DNA from: Amycolatopsis bullii
Lineage (GTDB): Bacteria > Actinomycetota > Actinomycetes > Mycobacteriales > Pseudonocardiaceae
Direction of reading: 5' to 3'
Length of the DNA stretch: 64,000 bases
NCBI RefSeq assembly: GCF_014654205.1
Contig: NZ_BNAW01000001.1
Location: 248,001 to 312,000 of the forward strand
The translations under genes and the position numbers were made by a program. Shown in pieces: positions 25,553 through 34,329 of this stretch; position 1 is the first letter of the stretch; each line of letters opens with the position of its first letter. The notes under the pieces were generated by a model. It was given only the letters and a program-made list of their open reading frames with translations. It was not told the origin of the DNA and did no database searches.

Positions 25553-27106
25553 CTACTCGTTGACGAGGCTGGTGCCGCCGGACATCTGGGCCAGCCGGAA
25601 GATCACGAACTCCGCCGGTTTCACCGGGGCGATGCCGACTTCGCAGATCACCTGGCCGAGGTCGATGCCCTCGGCCGGGTTGGTCTCGCGGTCGCACTTG
25701 ACGAAGAAGGCCTCGTCCGGGGTGAGCCCGAACAACGCACCCTTGCGCCACTCCATGACCAGGAACGCGCTGATCGTGCGCCGGATCCGGGCCCACAGCG
25801 CGTCGTCGTTCGGCTCGAACACGACCCACTGGGTACCGCCGAGGATGGACTCCTCGAGGTAGTTGAACAGCCGCCGCACGTTCAGGTAGCGCCACGCCGG
25901 ATCGCTCGACAGCGTCCGCGCGCCCCAGACCCGGATCCCCTTGCCGGAGAACGACCGCACGCAGTTGACGCCGATCGGGTTGAGCAGTTCCTGCTCCGCC
26001 TTGGTCAGGTGCGTCTCGAGCGCGAGCGCGCCGCGGACGACCTCGTTGGCCGGGGCCTTGTGCACACCGCGGGTGGCGTCGGTGCGGGCCCACACGCCGG
26101 CCATGTGGCCGCTTGGCGGAATGTACGTGTTGGTGCCCGAAGCGGGGTCGAGGACCTGGACCCACGGGTAGTACAGCGCGGCGTACTTCGAGTCGTACCC
26201 GGCCGCGTCCATCCGCCAGCTGCGGACTTCCTGGGGGTTGAGCGCGGGCGGCGGGTCGATGATCGCCATCCGGTCGCCCATCAGCTCGCAGTGCGCGATC
26301 ATCGCCAGCTGCACGGCCTTGACCGTGTCGAGGTCGATGAGGTCGCGCTGGTAGGCGGCCATCAGGTCCGGCGCCGCGACCATGGTGATCTCGTCGATCG
26401 CCTCCAGGCCGCCGAAGCCGGTCCGGTCGGCGACGTCGCCGACGTAGTCGTCCGCCGCGACCCGGCCCGGGACCGGCGGGGCGTCCGACTCCTTCGGCGG
26501 CGGCGAAAGCACCGCGGTGCCCTTGTCGGGCTTGGTGACCGCACCGCCGGTGGCGACCTCTTCGACGGTGATCAGGCCGGACTTCTCCCGCACCGCGGTG
26601 ACGACGTTCTCCTTGGTGCGCTTGGTCGTCACGTTGTGCGTTTCGACGACCTTGCCGTCCTGCTTGACCAGCACGGTGAAGCGGTCGTCGGCGGGGTTGT
26701 CGCCGGCCGCGTCGGCGACCTCGACGGTGATCTCGCCGGCCTGCTTGCCCTCCGGCAGCTCCTTGGCGACGAAGCGGTAGCCGCCGAGCACGGCCTGGCG
26801 GCCCGTGAGCTGTTTCGGCGCGGCGCCGTTGTCCTGGGCGCGCGATCCGCCGATGCGGACGATGTAGCAGTTGGTGCCCCCGTTGAGGAAGTAGCCGTAG
26901 ACCGACTGGGCCAGGTAGCAGCCCTCCATGAAGTCACCGAAGGTCTGGGTGAACTGACCCCAGTTGGACACCAGCGTCGGGGTGTTGAAGGGACCGTCCG
27001 CCGCGAAGCCGACGAAGGCGGCCACTGCGGTGCCCACGCCCTCGATCGGCCGTGCGCCGGCTTCGATCTCCTCGACGTACACCCCCGGCGTGAGATAGGT
27101 GGGCAT
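25553..27106 (-). CDS. cis2: CIS contractile sheath protein
   Basis: 517 residues. N-terminus PTYLTPGVYVEEIEAGARPI and GVGTAVAAFVGFA are diagnostic of sheath proteins (Afp2-4, T4 gp18 fold). The C-terminal core contains NPIGVNCVRSFSGKGIRVWGARTLS, WRYLNVRRLFNYLEESI and EVGIAPVKPAEFVIFRLAQ. A single sheath gene is present, where Afp/PVC have three. Residues about 100-215 form a variable outer domain. GGGAGG precedes ATG 27106. First gene of the main CIS operon. Confidence 0.97.
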   Translation of the reverse strand: MPTYLTPGVYVEEIEAGARPIEGVGTAVAAFVGFAADGPFNTPTLVSNWGQFTQTFGDFMEGCYLAQSVYGYFLNGGTNCYIVRIGGSRAQDNGAAPKQLTGRQAVLGGYRFVAKELPEGKQAGEITVEVADAAGDNPADDRFTVLVKQDGKVVETHNVTTKRTKENVVTAVREKSGLITVEEVATGGAVTKPDKGTAVLSPPPKESDAPPVPGRVAADDYVGDVADRTGFGGLEAIDEITMVAAPDLMAAYQRDLIDLDTVKAVQLAMIAHCELMGDRMAIIDPPPALNPQEVRSWRMDAAGYDSKYAALYYPWVQVLDPASGTNTYIPPSGHMAGVWARTDATRGVHKAPANEVVRGALALETHLTKAEQELLNPIGVNCVRSFSGKGIRVWGARTLSSDPAWRYLNVRRLFNYLEESILGGTQWVVFEPNDDALWARIRRTISAFLVMEWRKGALFGLTPDEAFFVKCDRETNPAEGIDLGQVICEVGIAPVKPAEFVIFRLAQMSGGTSLVNE

Positions 27107-27297
27107 GCGTGCCTCCCTTGTCGACGCACAAGTCTTGTCTTCGGCGATGCTGCTGCCAGGGCCTTCCCCGCGGAACGACCGTGCGGCTAGGCCCGCGGGA
27201 ACCGATCTCTGCCCTTAAAGGCAACTGCCCGGAGGGGCAGCCGGGCCTGCCCCGACGGCCGTTGGCAACCGCCCCCGGCGCGGCCGACAGTGAAGCC
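27107..27297. promoter_or_regulatory. Divergent CIS promoter region (sheath operon / effector)
   Basis: 191-base spacer between the sheath start and the effector start. It holds two abutting CIS boxes (27209-27224 and 27225-27240). No protein-coding potential beyond the antisense open frames common in such GC-rich DNA. Confidence 0.6.
27209..27240. promoter_or_regulatory. Tandem CIS boxes B1 and B2
   Basis: B1 is CTGCCC-TTAA-AGGCAA (27209-27224, two arm mismatches); B2 is CTGCCC-GGAG-GGGCAG (27225-27240, perfect 6-4-6 palindrome). They abut exactly at a 16-base period, 102 bases from the sheath start and 57 from the effector start, so one element can serve both directions. Confidence 0.75.
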
Positions 27298-30200
27298 ATG
27301 CCACCGGCGCGGGACAAAGCGCCACGCGAGCTGTCCGGGCAGCCCGCGCGGCCACCTCGCCCTGCGCGCCGTCCGGTCCCGCCGGCGTTGCTGCGTCTGC
27401 AGGCCTCCGCGGGCAACGCGGCCGTGTCGAGGCTCGTCGCACTGCAGCGGCAGAGCTGCCCCGCTCCCCCGGTCGCGCCGCCGGGCGTGACACCGGCGTC
27501 CGACCCGAAGTTCCAGTCACTGAAGAAGGACGTCGGCGACAAGGCGAAGACGGCGAAGGCGCACCCGCCCGCCGCCGCGGAGGTCAAGAAGGCCCAGGAC
27601 GCCGCGGTGGCGCCCGCCGACGACAAGGACGCGCAGGCCAAGGCGGCCCAGGCGGACAAGATGGCGGCGGCGAAGCCGGCCGGCTTCGACAAGGCGGCCT
27701 TCATCGCCGCGGTGAACGCCGCGATCGCCAAGCAGGCGCCGAAGAACCTCGACGAGGCCGACAAGTTCGCCACGTCCGGCAAGGCGGACCAGGTCAAGAC
27801 CGAGGTGCTGGGCAAGGTCACCAGCGGCAAGGACGCCTCGGCCAAGGACGTCACCGACCGGACGAAGGAGCCGCCCGATCCCGGCCGCGCCGTGGAAAAG
27901 CCGGTCACCCCGCTGCCGGAAGCCCCGGCCCCGCCCGCGTTGACCCCGCCGGACGCACGCAAGGCCACTCCGGACAAGGCGCCCCCCGAACAGACCGACC
28001 TGCGCGCCGACCAGTGCGAAACCCACGGCGCGATGGCCGCGGCGGGCGTCACCGACCAGCAGCTGGCCGAGTCCAACGAGCCGGCGTTCACCGGCGCGCT
28101 GGCCGCGAAGCAGGAGGGCGAGCAGCACACGGCTTCGGCGCCGGCGGCGGTCCGCGAGTCCGAAGCCGGGCAGCTGGCCGCGGTGACCGGCGCGGCCCAG
28201 GCGTCCGGGCAGGCCGCGATGGCGGGCATGACGGGCGCGCGTTCGTCGTCGGCCCAGCGCGGCCAGGCGGCGAAGTCGGCCACCAAGTCGAAGGACGAGC
28301 AGGACCGGGCGCGGATCACCGGCGAGATCAAGGCGATCTTCGACGAGACCAAGACGAAGGTCGAAGGCGTGCTGGGAGCGCTCGACGACCAGGTGGCGAA
28401 GAGGTTCGAGGCGGGCGAGGCACAGGCCAAGGCCGCGTTCACCGCCGACCACCAGGCGCGGATGAAGCGCTACAGGGACGAGCGCTACGACGGCGTCACC
28501 GGCGCGGCACGGTGGGCGTACGACCTGTTCGCCGACCTGCCGGCCGAAGCGAACAACCTGTTCCTGGAGGCCAAGAAGGTCTACGAGTCGAAGATGCAGG
28601 CGGTCATCAGCGACATCGCGGACTTCGTCGGCCAGAAGCTGACCGAGGCGAAACAGCTCATTTCGGACGGGCGCGCGAAAGTCCAGCAGAAGGTGGCGTC
28701 CCAATCCCCGGCGTTGCGCAAGATCGCGGGCGAGGCGGCGAAGGAGTTCGGCGGCCAGTTCGACGACCTCGAGAAGTCCGTCGACGAGAAGCAGGAATCG
28801 CTGGTCGAGGACCTCGCCCAGAAGTACACCGAGGCCCGCAACGCGGTCGACGAGGAGATCAAGGCCCTGCAGGCCGAGAACAAGGGCCTGTGGAGCAAGG
28901 CGAAGGAGGCCGTCGGCGGCGCGATCGAGACGATCCTTTCGCTGAAGAACCTGCTCCTCGGCGTGCTGTCCCGGGCGGCGAACGCGGTCGGGTTGATCAT
29001 CGCCAAGCCGATCGAATTCCTCGGCAACCTGGTCAACGCGGTCAAGACCGGCGTCATGAACTTCGGCGCCAACATCGTCCAGCACCTCAAGGACGGGCTG
29101 AAGGGATGGCTGCTCGGCAACCTGGCGAACGCGGGCATCGAGATCCCCGAGTCACTGGACGCCAAGGGCATCCTGAAGATGGTCCTGTCGCTGCTGGGCC
29201 TGACCTGGGCGAGCGTCCGCGCCCGCATCCTGCGGTTCATCCCCGAGCCGGTGCTGACCAAACTGGAGCAGACGTTCGAGGTGGTCAAGATCCTGATCAC
29301 CGAGGGCGTCCCGGGCCTGCGGCGCTGGATCGTCGAGAAGCTGGGCGACCTGAAAGAGATGGTCCTCGGCCAGATCAAGGAATTCGTGATCGAGAAGATC
29401 GTCAAGGCAGGCATCACCTGGATCATCTCAATGCTCAACCCGGCGGCAGCGTTCATCAAGGCCTGCAAGGCGATCTACGACATCGTGATGTTCTTCGTGG
29501 ACAAGGCGGCGCAGATCAAAGAATTCGTGGACTCGGTACTCGACTCGGTGGAGTCGATCGCCCGCGGCGGGGCGGGGGCCGTAGCGGGGCTGATCGAGCG
29601 GACGCTGGCGAAGGCGTTGCCGATGGTGCTGGGGTTCTTGGCCAGTTTGCTGGGGCTGGGCGGGATTTCGGAGAAGATCAAGTCAGTGCTGGAGAAGGTC
29701 CAGGCCCCGGTGGGCAAGGTGATCGACTCCGTCGTGGGGACGATCGTCAAGGCGGGGAAGAAGGTCTGGTCGAAGCTCAAGGGCGGCAAGAAGAAGGACG
29801 ACGATCCGCCAGCCAAGCAGAAGCGCCTGGACGATGGGCTTGCCGCCGCCCAGAGTGCGGTCAACCGGTTCGCCGGACGGCCCGTAATGGCCAACGTGCT
29901 GAAACCGCTGATGTTCGGCATCAAACTGAGGTACCGGATGACCCGCCTCGAAGTCGTTCCAGAGGGGGAAAAATGGGCAGTGGAAGGTGAAGTCAACCCG
30001 AAGGGAAAGAATTCGACCAACGCTCAAATCACCAAGATCGATCCGCAGAAGGTCCGGGCGGCGATCTCTGCTGCCAAGTCCGAACTCGCTCGGGCGAAGA
30101 GTGAATACAAGGCCATCAAAGCTCACGACCCGGAAGCCGTACTCGCGTGCGGGAACGGGCAGACGCGACGACAGGGAGGAGGGTCCTCGCCCGAGCATGA

Positions 30201-30696
30201 GACGAAGGACGCCGAAAGCGGACAACGCTGGCTGGAAGCCGATGCGGCCCGATGGGGCGATCTCGGCCGGGTGACAGCGGCGAACCTCCGCGAGATGACC
30301 ACCTTGACCCCTGCCGCCGAACGGAAGCTCCGGCGGCTGCGCAAGCAGGAGAGCATCGACGAACTGTTGAGCAAGTCGAGCAGCTACATGTACGCGGGCC
30401 GGCGCAAGAAGGACCGTGAAGCTCACTTGGCGAAGACCGGCGAGTACCTGCCCCGTCGCGACTTCAAGGACCGCGGAATACCCGGTGCGACGAGCGTGGT
30501 GCACGCCGAGAAGCTCCTCCGGCAGGCAACCGGAGCCCAAGCCATCGGCGTCGACCCGCTTGACCAGTGCGGGGACTGTCAAATGTGGTTCCAGGCTCAA
30601 GCAAAGGCGGCCAACGACTTCATCGTCGTCGCCTCGAAGCAGGTTAGGATATTCATGCCGGACGGCACGGTTAAATCGCCATCGGACTTCCGCTGA
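27298..30696 (+). CDS. CIS-associated polymorphic effector with C-terminal deaminase-like toxin domain
   Basis: 1132 residues from ATG 27298. Residues 31-52 carry LLRLQASAGNAAVSRLVALQRQ, the N-terminal tag common to eCIS cargo. Next is a long Ala/Lys/Asp helical region (70-400), then an amphipathic helical domain (about 540-830; AITWIISMLNPAAAF, LGFLASLLGLGG) shared in style with other eCIS toxins. The C-terminal domain (about 880-1132) ends with GATSVVHAEKLLRQATG: His1069-Ala-Glu1071, then Cys1091-Gly-Asp-Cys1094, the zinc and catalytic signature of the cytidine deaminase fold. Predicted activity: deamination of a nucleotide, DNA or RNA base. The last ~750 bases use more A/T-rich codons than the rest. 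Convergent with the DUF4157 gene; no immunity gene recognised. Confidence 0.85.
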   Translation: MPPARDKAPRELSGQPARPPRPARRPVPPALLRLQASAGNAAVSRLVALQRQSCPAPPVAPPGVTPASDPKFQSLKKDVGDKAKTAKAHPPAAAEVKKAQDAAVAPADDKDAQAKAAQADKMAAAKPAGFDKAAFIAAVNAAIAKQAPKNLDEADKFATSGKADQVKTEVLGKVTSGKDASAKDVTDRTKEPPDPGRAVEKPVTPLPEAPAPPALTPPDARKATPDKAPPEQTDLRADQCETHGAMAAAGVTDQQLAESNEPAFTGALAAKQEGEQHTASAPAAVRESEAGQLAAVTGAAQASGQAAMAGMTGARSSSAQRGQAAKSATKSKDEQDRARITGEIKAIFDETKTKVEGVLGALDDQVAKRFEAGEAQAKAAFTADHQARMKRYRDERYDGVTGAARWAYDLFADLPAEANNLFLEAKKVYESKMQAVISDIADFVGQKLTEAKQLISDGRAKVQQKVASQSPALRKIAGEAAKEFGGQFDDLEKSVDEKQESLVEDLAQKYTEARNAVDEEIKALQAENKGLWSKAKEAVGGAIETILSLKNLLLGVLSRAANAVGLIIAKPIEFLGNLVNAVKTGVMNFGANIVQHLKDGLKGWLLGNLANAGIEIPESLDAKGILKMVLSLLGLTWASVRARILRFIPEPVLTKLEQTFEVVKILITEGVPGLRRWIVEKLGDLKEMVLGQIKEFVIEKIVKAGITWIISMLNPAAAFIKACKAIYDIVMFFVDKAAQIKEFVDSVLDSVESIARGGAGAVAGLIERTLAKALPMVLGFLASLLGLGGISEKIKSVLEKVQAPVGKVIDSVVGTIVKAGKKVWSKLKGGKKKDDDPPAKQKRLDDGLAAAQSAVNRFAGRPVMANVLKPLMFGIKLRYRMTRLEVVPEGEKWAVEGEVNPKGKNSTNAQITKIDPQKVRAAISAAKSELARAKSEYKAIKAHDPEAVLACGNGQTRRQGGGSSPEHETKDAESGQRWLEADAARWGDLGRVTAANLREMTTLTPAAERKLRRLRKQESIDELLSKSSSYMYAGRRKKDREAHLAKTGEYLPRRDFKDRGIPGATSVVHAEKLLRQATGAQAIGVDPLDQCGDCQMWFQAQAKAANDFIVVASKQVRIFMPDGTVKSPSDFR

Positions 30697-30722
30697 CGTC
30701 ACCGCGCGCGAGAAGCGGGACC

Positions 30723-31475
30723 TCAGGCCTCTTCTTCGCCCTCTTCCTCACGCTGCACAAACGTCTGCGCCATCTTCTCCTCTTCGCCCTCTTCAGCGGC
30801 AGGAGCTTCTTCCTCACGCTGGACAGTCATTCGCTGCACCTGCTCCTCGTGCGCCCCACCATCCTCACACCGCTGAACCGCAGGCCCGGCAGCCACAGCG
30901 GGCGCAGACATCAGCCGATCCGCGTTCGCCACCGCTTCACGCTCGAACCGATCCGAAGGATCCGAAACCTTGACCCCACCCCCGGCATCCGTCCCCTCCA
31001 CCGGACCGCTCCGCTGCTGCACCACATGCGTCAGCTCATGCGCCAGCATGTGCTTCCCGGAATCCGACGACGGGTCGTACTTGTCCCGCTGGAAAACGAT
31101 GTTCGACCCCACCGTGTAAGCCTGCGCGTTCACCGACTTCGCCGAGTCGTGCGCCGCCCCGTCGGTGTGCACGCGGACGTCGGAGAAGTCGGTCCCGAAG
31201 CGGGTCTCCATGTCCTCGCGCGTCGAAGAATCCAGTGGCGCTCCGCCGCCCGAACCGACCACGTCGTGGACCGGGGAGCGCTCCTCCTCCACCAGCGATG
31301 CCGTCCCCGCGTTGCCCACCGCGCGCTGGAGACCCAGCATGCCCGCCGGGCCCAGGACGTCGGTGCGGCCGGCCGCTGCCGCGCGGCCCAGGAGGTCGTG
31401 GTCCTCCCGGTCGATGCGGTCACCCTTCGGCCGCAGGGTCGGGTCGAAGTCGTTGTCATGGCTGTACCCGCGCAT
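30723..31475 (-). CDS. DUF4157 eCIS core domain protein
   Basis: 250 residues from ATG 31475 (GGAGGGAGC upstream). LGLQRAVGNAG (48-57) is the cargo-type motif; the DUF4157 domain runs from about 78 to 160: ETRFGTDFSDVRVHTDGAAHD and the metallopeptidase-like HELTHVVQQ with His146, Glu147, His150. The tail (170-250) is acidic with repeated VQRxxxQREEE motifs. DUF4157 is the domain most tightly linked to eCIS loci; it may process or load cargo. It is convergent with the effector, 26 bases apart, and has its own CIS box (31562-31577). Confidence 0.93.
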   Translation of the reverse strand: MRGYSHDNDFDPTLRPKGDRIDREDHDLLGRAAAAGRTDVLGPAGMLGLQRAVGNAGTASLVEEERSPVHDVVGSGGGAPLDSSTREDMETRFGTDFSDVRVHTDGAAHDSAKSVNAQAYTVGSNIVFQRDKYDPSSDSGKHMLAHELTHVVQQRSGPVEGTDAGGGVKVSDPSDRFEREAVANADRLMSAPAVAAGPAVQRCEDGGAHEEQVQRMTVQREEEAPAAEEGEEEKMAQTFVQREEEGEEEA

Positions 31476-31561
31476 GTTCGCTCCCTCCACCGCCCGTAAA
31501 GCTTGCCCTGCCGCGGCAGCGAACACCAGACTGCGCCGGCCGTCCGAACGGGCAGCGAAAC

Positions 31562-31577
31562 CTGCCCCGATGGGCAG
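31562..31577. promoter_or_regulatory. CIS box C (CTGCCC-CGAT-GGGCAG)
   Basis: Perfect 6-4-6 palindrome 86 bases upstream of the DUF4157 start and directly after the ATPase stop. A weaker partner, CCGTCC-GAAC-GGGCAG, lies at 31540-31555, and a separate dyad CTGCCGCGGCAG at 31508-31519. Confidence 0.75.
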
Positions 31578-31578
31578 C

Positions 31579-33564
31579 TCAGGCGTCGGTCACCATCGCC
31601 AGGTACGGTCCGAACTCGCGGTCGAGGCAGAGCCGGCCCAGCTTGCGGTACTCCCGCGCGACCGCGCCGACCAGGTCGGTCATCGCCACCGGACGCCCCG
31701 CCTCGGCGGCCAGGTACGCGCCGGTGACCGCCGCCGAGCGGATGTGGCCGCCCGCCAGCTCGAACGCCTCGGCGAGGAACCGCAGGTCCAGGTCCACACC
31801 CCGGGGCATCCGGGCGCCCAGGCAGCGGTCCCACAGCCGGTGGCGGAGCTCGACGTCCGGCAGCGGGAAGTCGACGATGACGTCGAGCCGCCGGGTGAAG
31901 GCCTCGTCGAGGTTCGCCCGGAGGTTGGTGGCCAGCACCGCGATGCCGTCGAACGTCTCCATCCGCTGCAGCAGGTACGCGCTTTCGATGTTGGCGTACC
32001 GGTCGTGCGCGTCGCGGACCTCCGACCGCTTGCCGAAGATCGCGTCCGCCTCGTCGAAGAGCAGGACGCCGTTGACCCCGGACGCCTCGGTGAAGATCCG
32101 CTCCAGGTTCTTCTCCGTCTCGCCGACGTACTTGTCGACCACGGTCGCCAGGTTCACGGTGTAGAGGTCCAGGCCGAGGGACGCGGCGATGACCTCGGCG
32201 GACATCGTCTTGCCGGTTCCCGAATCCCCCGCGAAGAGCCCGGTGACGCCCCGGCCGCGGCCACCGCCCGGGCGCATCCGCCACTCGTCGAGCACCTGGT
32301 CGCGGTAGCGGGCCCGCGCCGCCAGTTCGTCCAACAGCGACAGCACGCCCGCCGGCAGCACCAGGTCGGACCAGCCGACGACCGGTTCGATCCGCCGCGC
32401 CAGCCGCTGCAGGCCGGCCGCGTTCTGGCTGCGCGCGCCCGCCCGGACGTGGTCGGTGCGGACCAGCCCGTCGTCGGCCAGCGCGGTCACCGCCGCCGCC
32501 TTCGCCGCGCGGGCGATCTGCCCGGGCCCCAGCACGAAGTGGGCCGTCTCCTCACCCGGGTCGACGTCCGGGGCGAGCCGGCCGTCGAGGCGGCTGCGCC
32601 AGAGTTCCGCGCGGTCGGCGGCGGACAGCGGCAGCGCGTCGAGCTGCAACGGCGGTGTCGCGCTCCAGCGCGGGTCCCAGGCGCCGGTGCCGTGCGCCAC
32701 CAGCGGGATCGCCGGGTGCGCCAGCTCCTCCAGCCGCGGGTCCTCCACCGGGCCCAGCACGATCCCGGCGCCGCGCAGCAACGCTTCCCGGCGCAGCGAC
32801 GCGGTGAGCTCGGCGCGGCCGGGCTCGGCCTGCCAGCGGGCCGCGTCCACCACCAGCGCCGGGTACCCCGCCGCCGCCAGCGCGCCGACGCCGAGCTCCT
32901 CGGCCCCGCCCCCGGGATGCTCCTTCAGGTAGACCAGCCCGACCCGGCCGCGGATGGCCCGCGCGAGCCGCTCCCGGCCCGGCACCTCGACCAGCTCGGT
33001 GCCCAGGCGCGCACAGCCGGCCAGCTCGGGCGCCAGCCGGTCGTCGCCGAGCAGGTGGTTGACGACCCGGTCGGGGACGCGCAGCGTGCGCGAGAGGAAC
33101 GGCCGTTCCTCCTCGCCCACGGCGAGCAGGCCGCAGGTGACCAGCGGGGAGTCGGCGTCGAGCCGGGCGCGGCCGGCCGCCGAGGCCTCGGGGATCCCGC
33201 ACAGGCGCAGCGCCAGTCCGGCGCTGGCGCGGCGGCGGGTCACGTCGTCGTTGAGGTAGCCGTAGAACTGCTCGAACCGGCTGTCCAGGTCGGGGGCGAG
33301 CGCGACGAGCAGCAGTTCGACGTCGACGCCGGTGAGCCCCGCGCGTTCGGCGAGCGGGCGCAGCCGGCCGTCCGGGACGGAGTCGGTGAACGGCGCGAAC
33401 GGCTCGCGCAGCCCTTCCAGCAGCGCGTCGATCGTCTCGTTGGACAGGTAGAGGCCGCGGAAGGGGTCGTCGGGGTTGGGGTCGGCCGCGCGGCGGCTGT
33501 CGACGGCGTCGCGGATGCGCTGTTCGAGCCGGGCCAGCCGCTCGAACAGGTACTCCAGGCTCAC
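31579..33564 (-). CDS. cis15: CIS AAA+ ATPase
   Basis: 661 residues from GTG 33564, which overlaps the terminator gene stop (GTGA). The N-terminal ~400 residues are a diverged winged-helix/degenerate ATPase part (LEYLFERLARLEQRIRDAV, RRRASAGLALRLCG). The AAA+ module has Walker A GDSGTGKT (about 443-450), Walker B VLLFDEADAIFGKR, sensor-1 IAVLATNL and an arginine-finger-like FTRRLDVIVDF. It belongs with Afp15/PVC15, needed for assembly or cargo loading. It is transcribed with the tail terminator gene. Confidence 0.95.
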   Translation of the reverse strand: MSLEYLFERLARLEQRIRDAVDSRRAADPNPDDPFRGLYLSNETIDALLEGLREPFAPFTDSVPDGRLRPLAERAGLTGVDVELLLVALAPDLDSRFEQFYGYLNDDVTRRRASAGLALRLCGIPEASAAGRARLDADSPLVTCGLLAVGEEERPFLSRTLRVPDRVVNHLLGDDRLAPELAGCARLGTELVEVPGRERLARAIRGRVGLVYLKEHPGGGAEELGVGALAAAGYPALVVDAARWQAEPGRAELTASLRREALLRGAGIVLGPVEDPRLEELAHPAIPLVAHGTGAWDPRWSATPPLQLDALPLSAADRAELWRSRLDGRLAPDVDPGEETAHFVLGPGQIARAAKAAAVTALADDGLVRTDHVRAGARSQNAAGLQRLARRIEPVVGWSDLVLPAGVLSLLDELAARARYRDQVLDEWRMRPGGGRGRGVTGLFAGDSGTGKTMSAEVIAASLGLDLYTVNLATVVDKYVGETEKNLERIFTEASGVNGVLLFDEADAIFGKRSEVRDAHDRYANIESAYLLQRMETFDGIAVLATNLRANLDEAFTRRLDVIVDFPLPDVELRHRLWDRCLGARMPRGVDLDLRFLAEAFELAGGHIRSAAVTGAYLAAEAGRPVAMTDLVGAVAREYRKLGRLCLDREFGPYLAMVTDA

Positions 33565-34220
33565 CGGGGCTTCCGGTGGGTGCGCGCCATGGCGACCCGG
33601 CGCTGCCCCTCGACGGCCCCGGTCGCGGACACGTGGTGCCCGAGGAGCTCGCCATCGCCGGTGTCGAGCTTGAGGCCTTCCTTGGCGGGCGGCCCGGCCG
33701 GGTAGACGCGGCCGCTGTGGATCGGCGCGGAGACGACGACGTCCAGCGACGGCTTGAGCTCGCCGCCCAGCGCGGTCCACACGTCGGCGAACGCGCGGTC
33801 TTCCGGTGGCGGCAGCGCGACGGTCATCGGCACCGGCAGCCCCATCTCGGCCAGCGACCCGGTGAGCACCTCGGCCGGCACGGCCTCGTGGCGCAGCAGG
33901 CCGAGCAGCAGGTCCGACAGCACCCGGTGCTCGTCCTCGGGGCGCTGGGTCCACGCGGTGACCAGGTAGGACAGCTTGACGTGCTTGGGCGGCAGGTGCC
34001 GCGCGGCGACCTCGCCGCGCTGGTCGTACTCGTTGAGCAGCCCCCGCGACCGGCGGCGCATGTCCTCGCGCACGTCGTAGAGGTAGATGTTCACGGTGGG
34101 TGCGTTGCGCCGGGCGGCCCAGTCCTTGGTGGGTGCGTCGAAGGCGACGTCGACCTCGCTGCCGCGCAGCGCCTCGTCCTTCACCAGCCGGCGCAGCGCC
34201 TCGTCGACCTCGTGGATCAC
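33561..34220 (-). CDS. cis16: CIS tail terminator protein (DUF4255)
   Basis: 219 residues from GTG 34220, chosen because GAGGAGG sits seven bases before it; the frame is open further upstream but without conserved content. Signature of DUF4255/Afp16: IHEVDEALRRLVKDEAL, NIYLYDVREDMRRRS, and HVKLSYLVTAWTQRPEDEHRVLS. It caps the tube and sheath at the distal end and fixes their length. First gene of the cap-ATPase unit. Confidence 0.95.
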   Translation of the reverse strand: MIHEVDEALRRLVKDEALRGSEVDVAFDAPTKDWAARRNAPTVNIYLYDVREDMRRRSRGLLNEYDQRGEVAARHLPPKHVKLSYLVTAWTQRPEDEHRVLSDLLLGLLRHEAVPAEVLTGSLAEMGLPVPMTVALPPPEDRAFADVWTALGGELKPSLDVVVSAPIHSGRVYPAGPPAKEGLKLDTGDGELLGHHVSATGAVEGQRRVAMARTHRKPR

Positions 34221-34313
34221 CGGCGGACCTCCTCGCACTGGCGGTGCTTCCACGATGATCGCGACCGGCGGGAGCGGCCAGCCACGCAGCGGCAAACCTT
34301 CGGGTACGCCAGG

Positions 34314-34329
34314 CTGCCCGTAAGGGCAA
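34314..34329. promoter_or_regulatory. CIS box D (CTGCCC-GTAA-GGGCAA)
   Basis: 6-4-6 palindrome with one mismatch, 93 bases upstream of the tail terminator start. Same motif and similar distance as at the other CIS promoters. Confidence 0.75.

Noticed and set aside
30697..30722. Immunity gene after the deaminase-like effector
   Set aside because: Only 26 bases separate it from the convergent DUF4157 stop; no small ORF fits.
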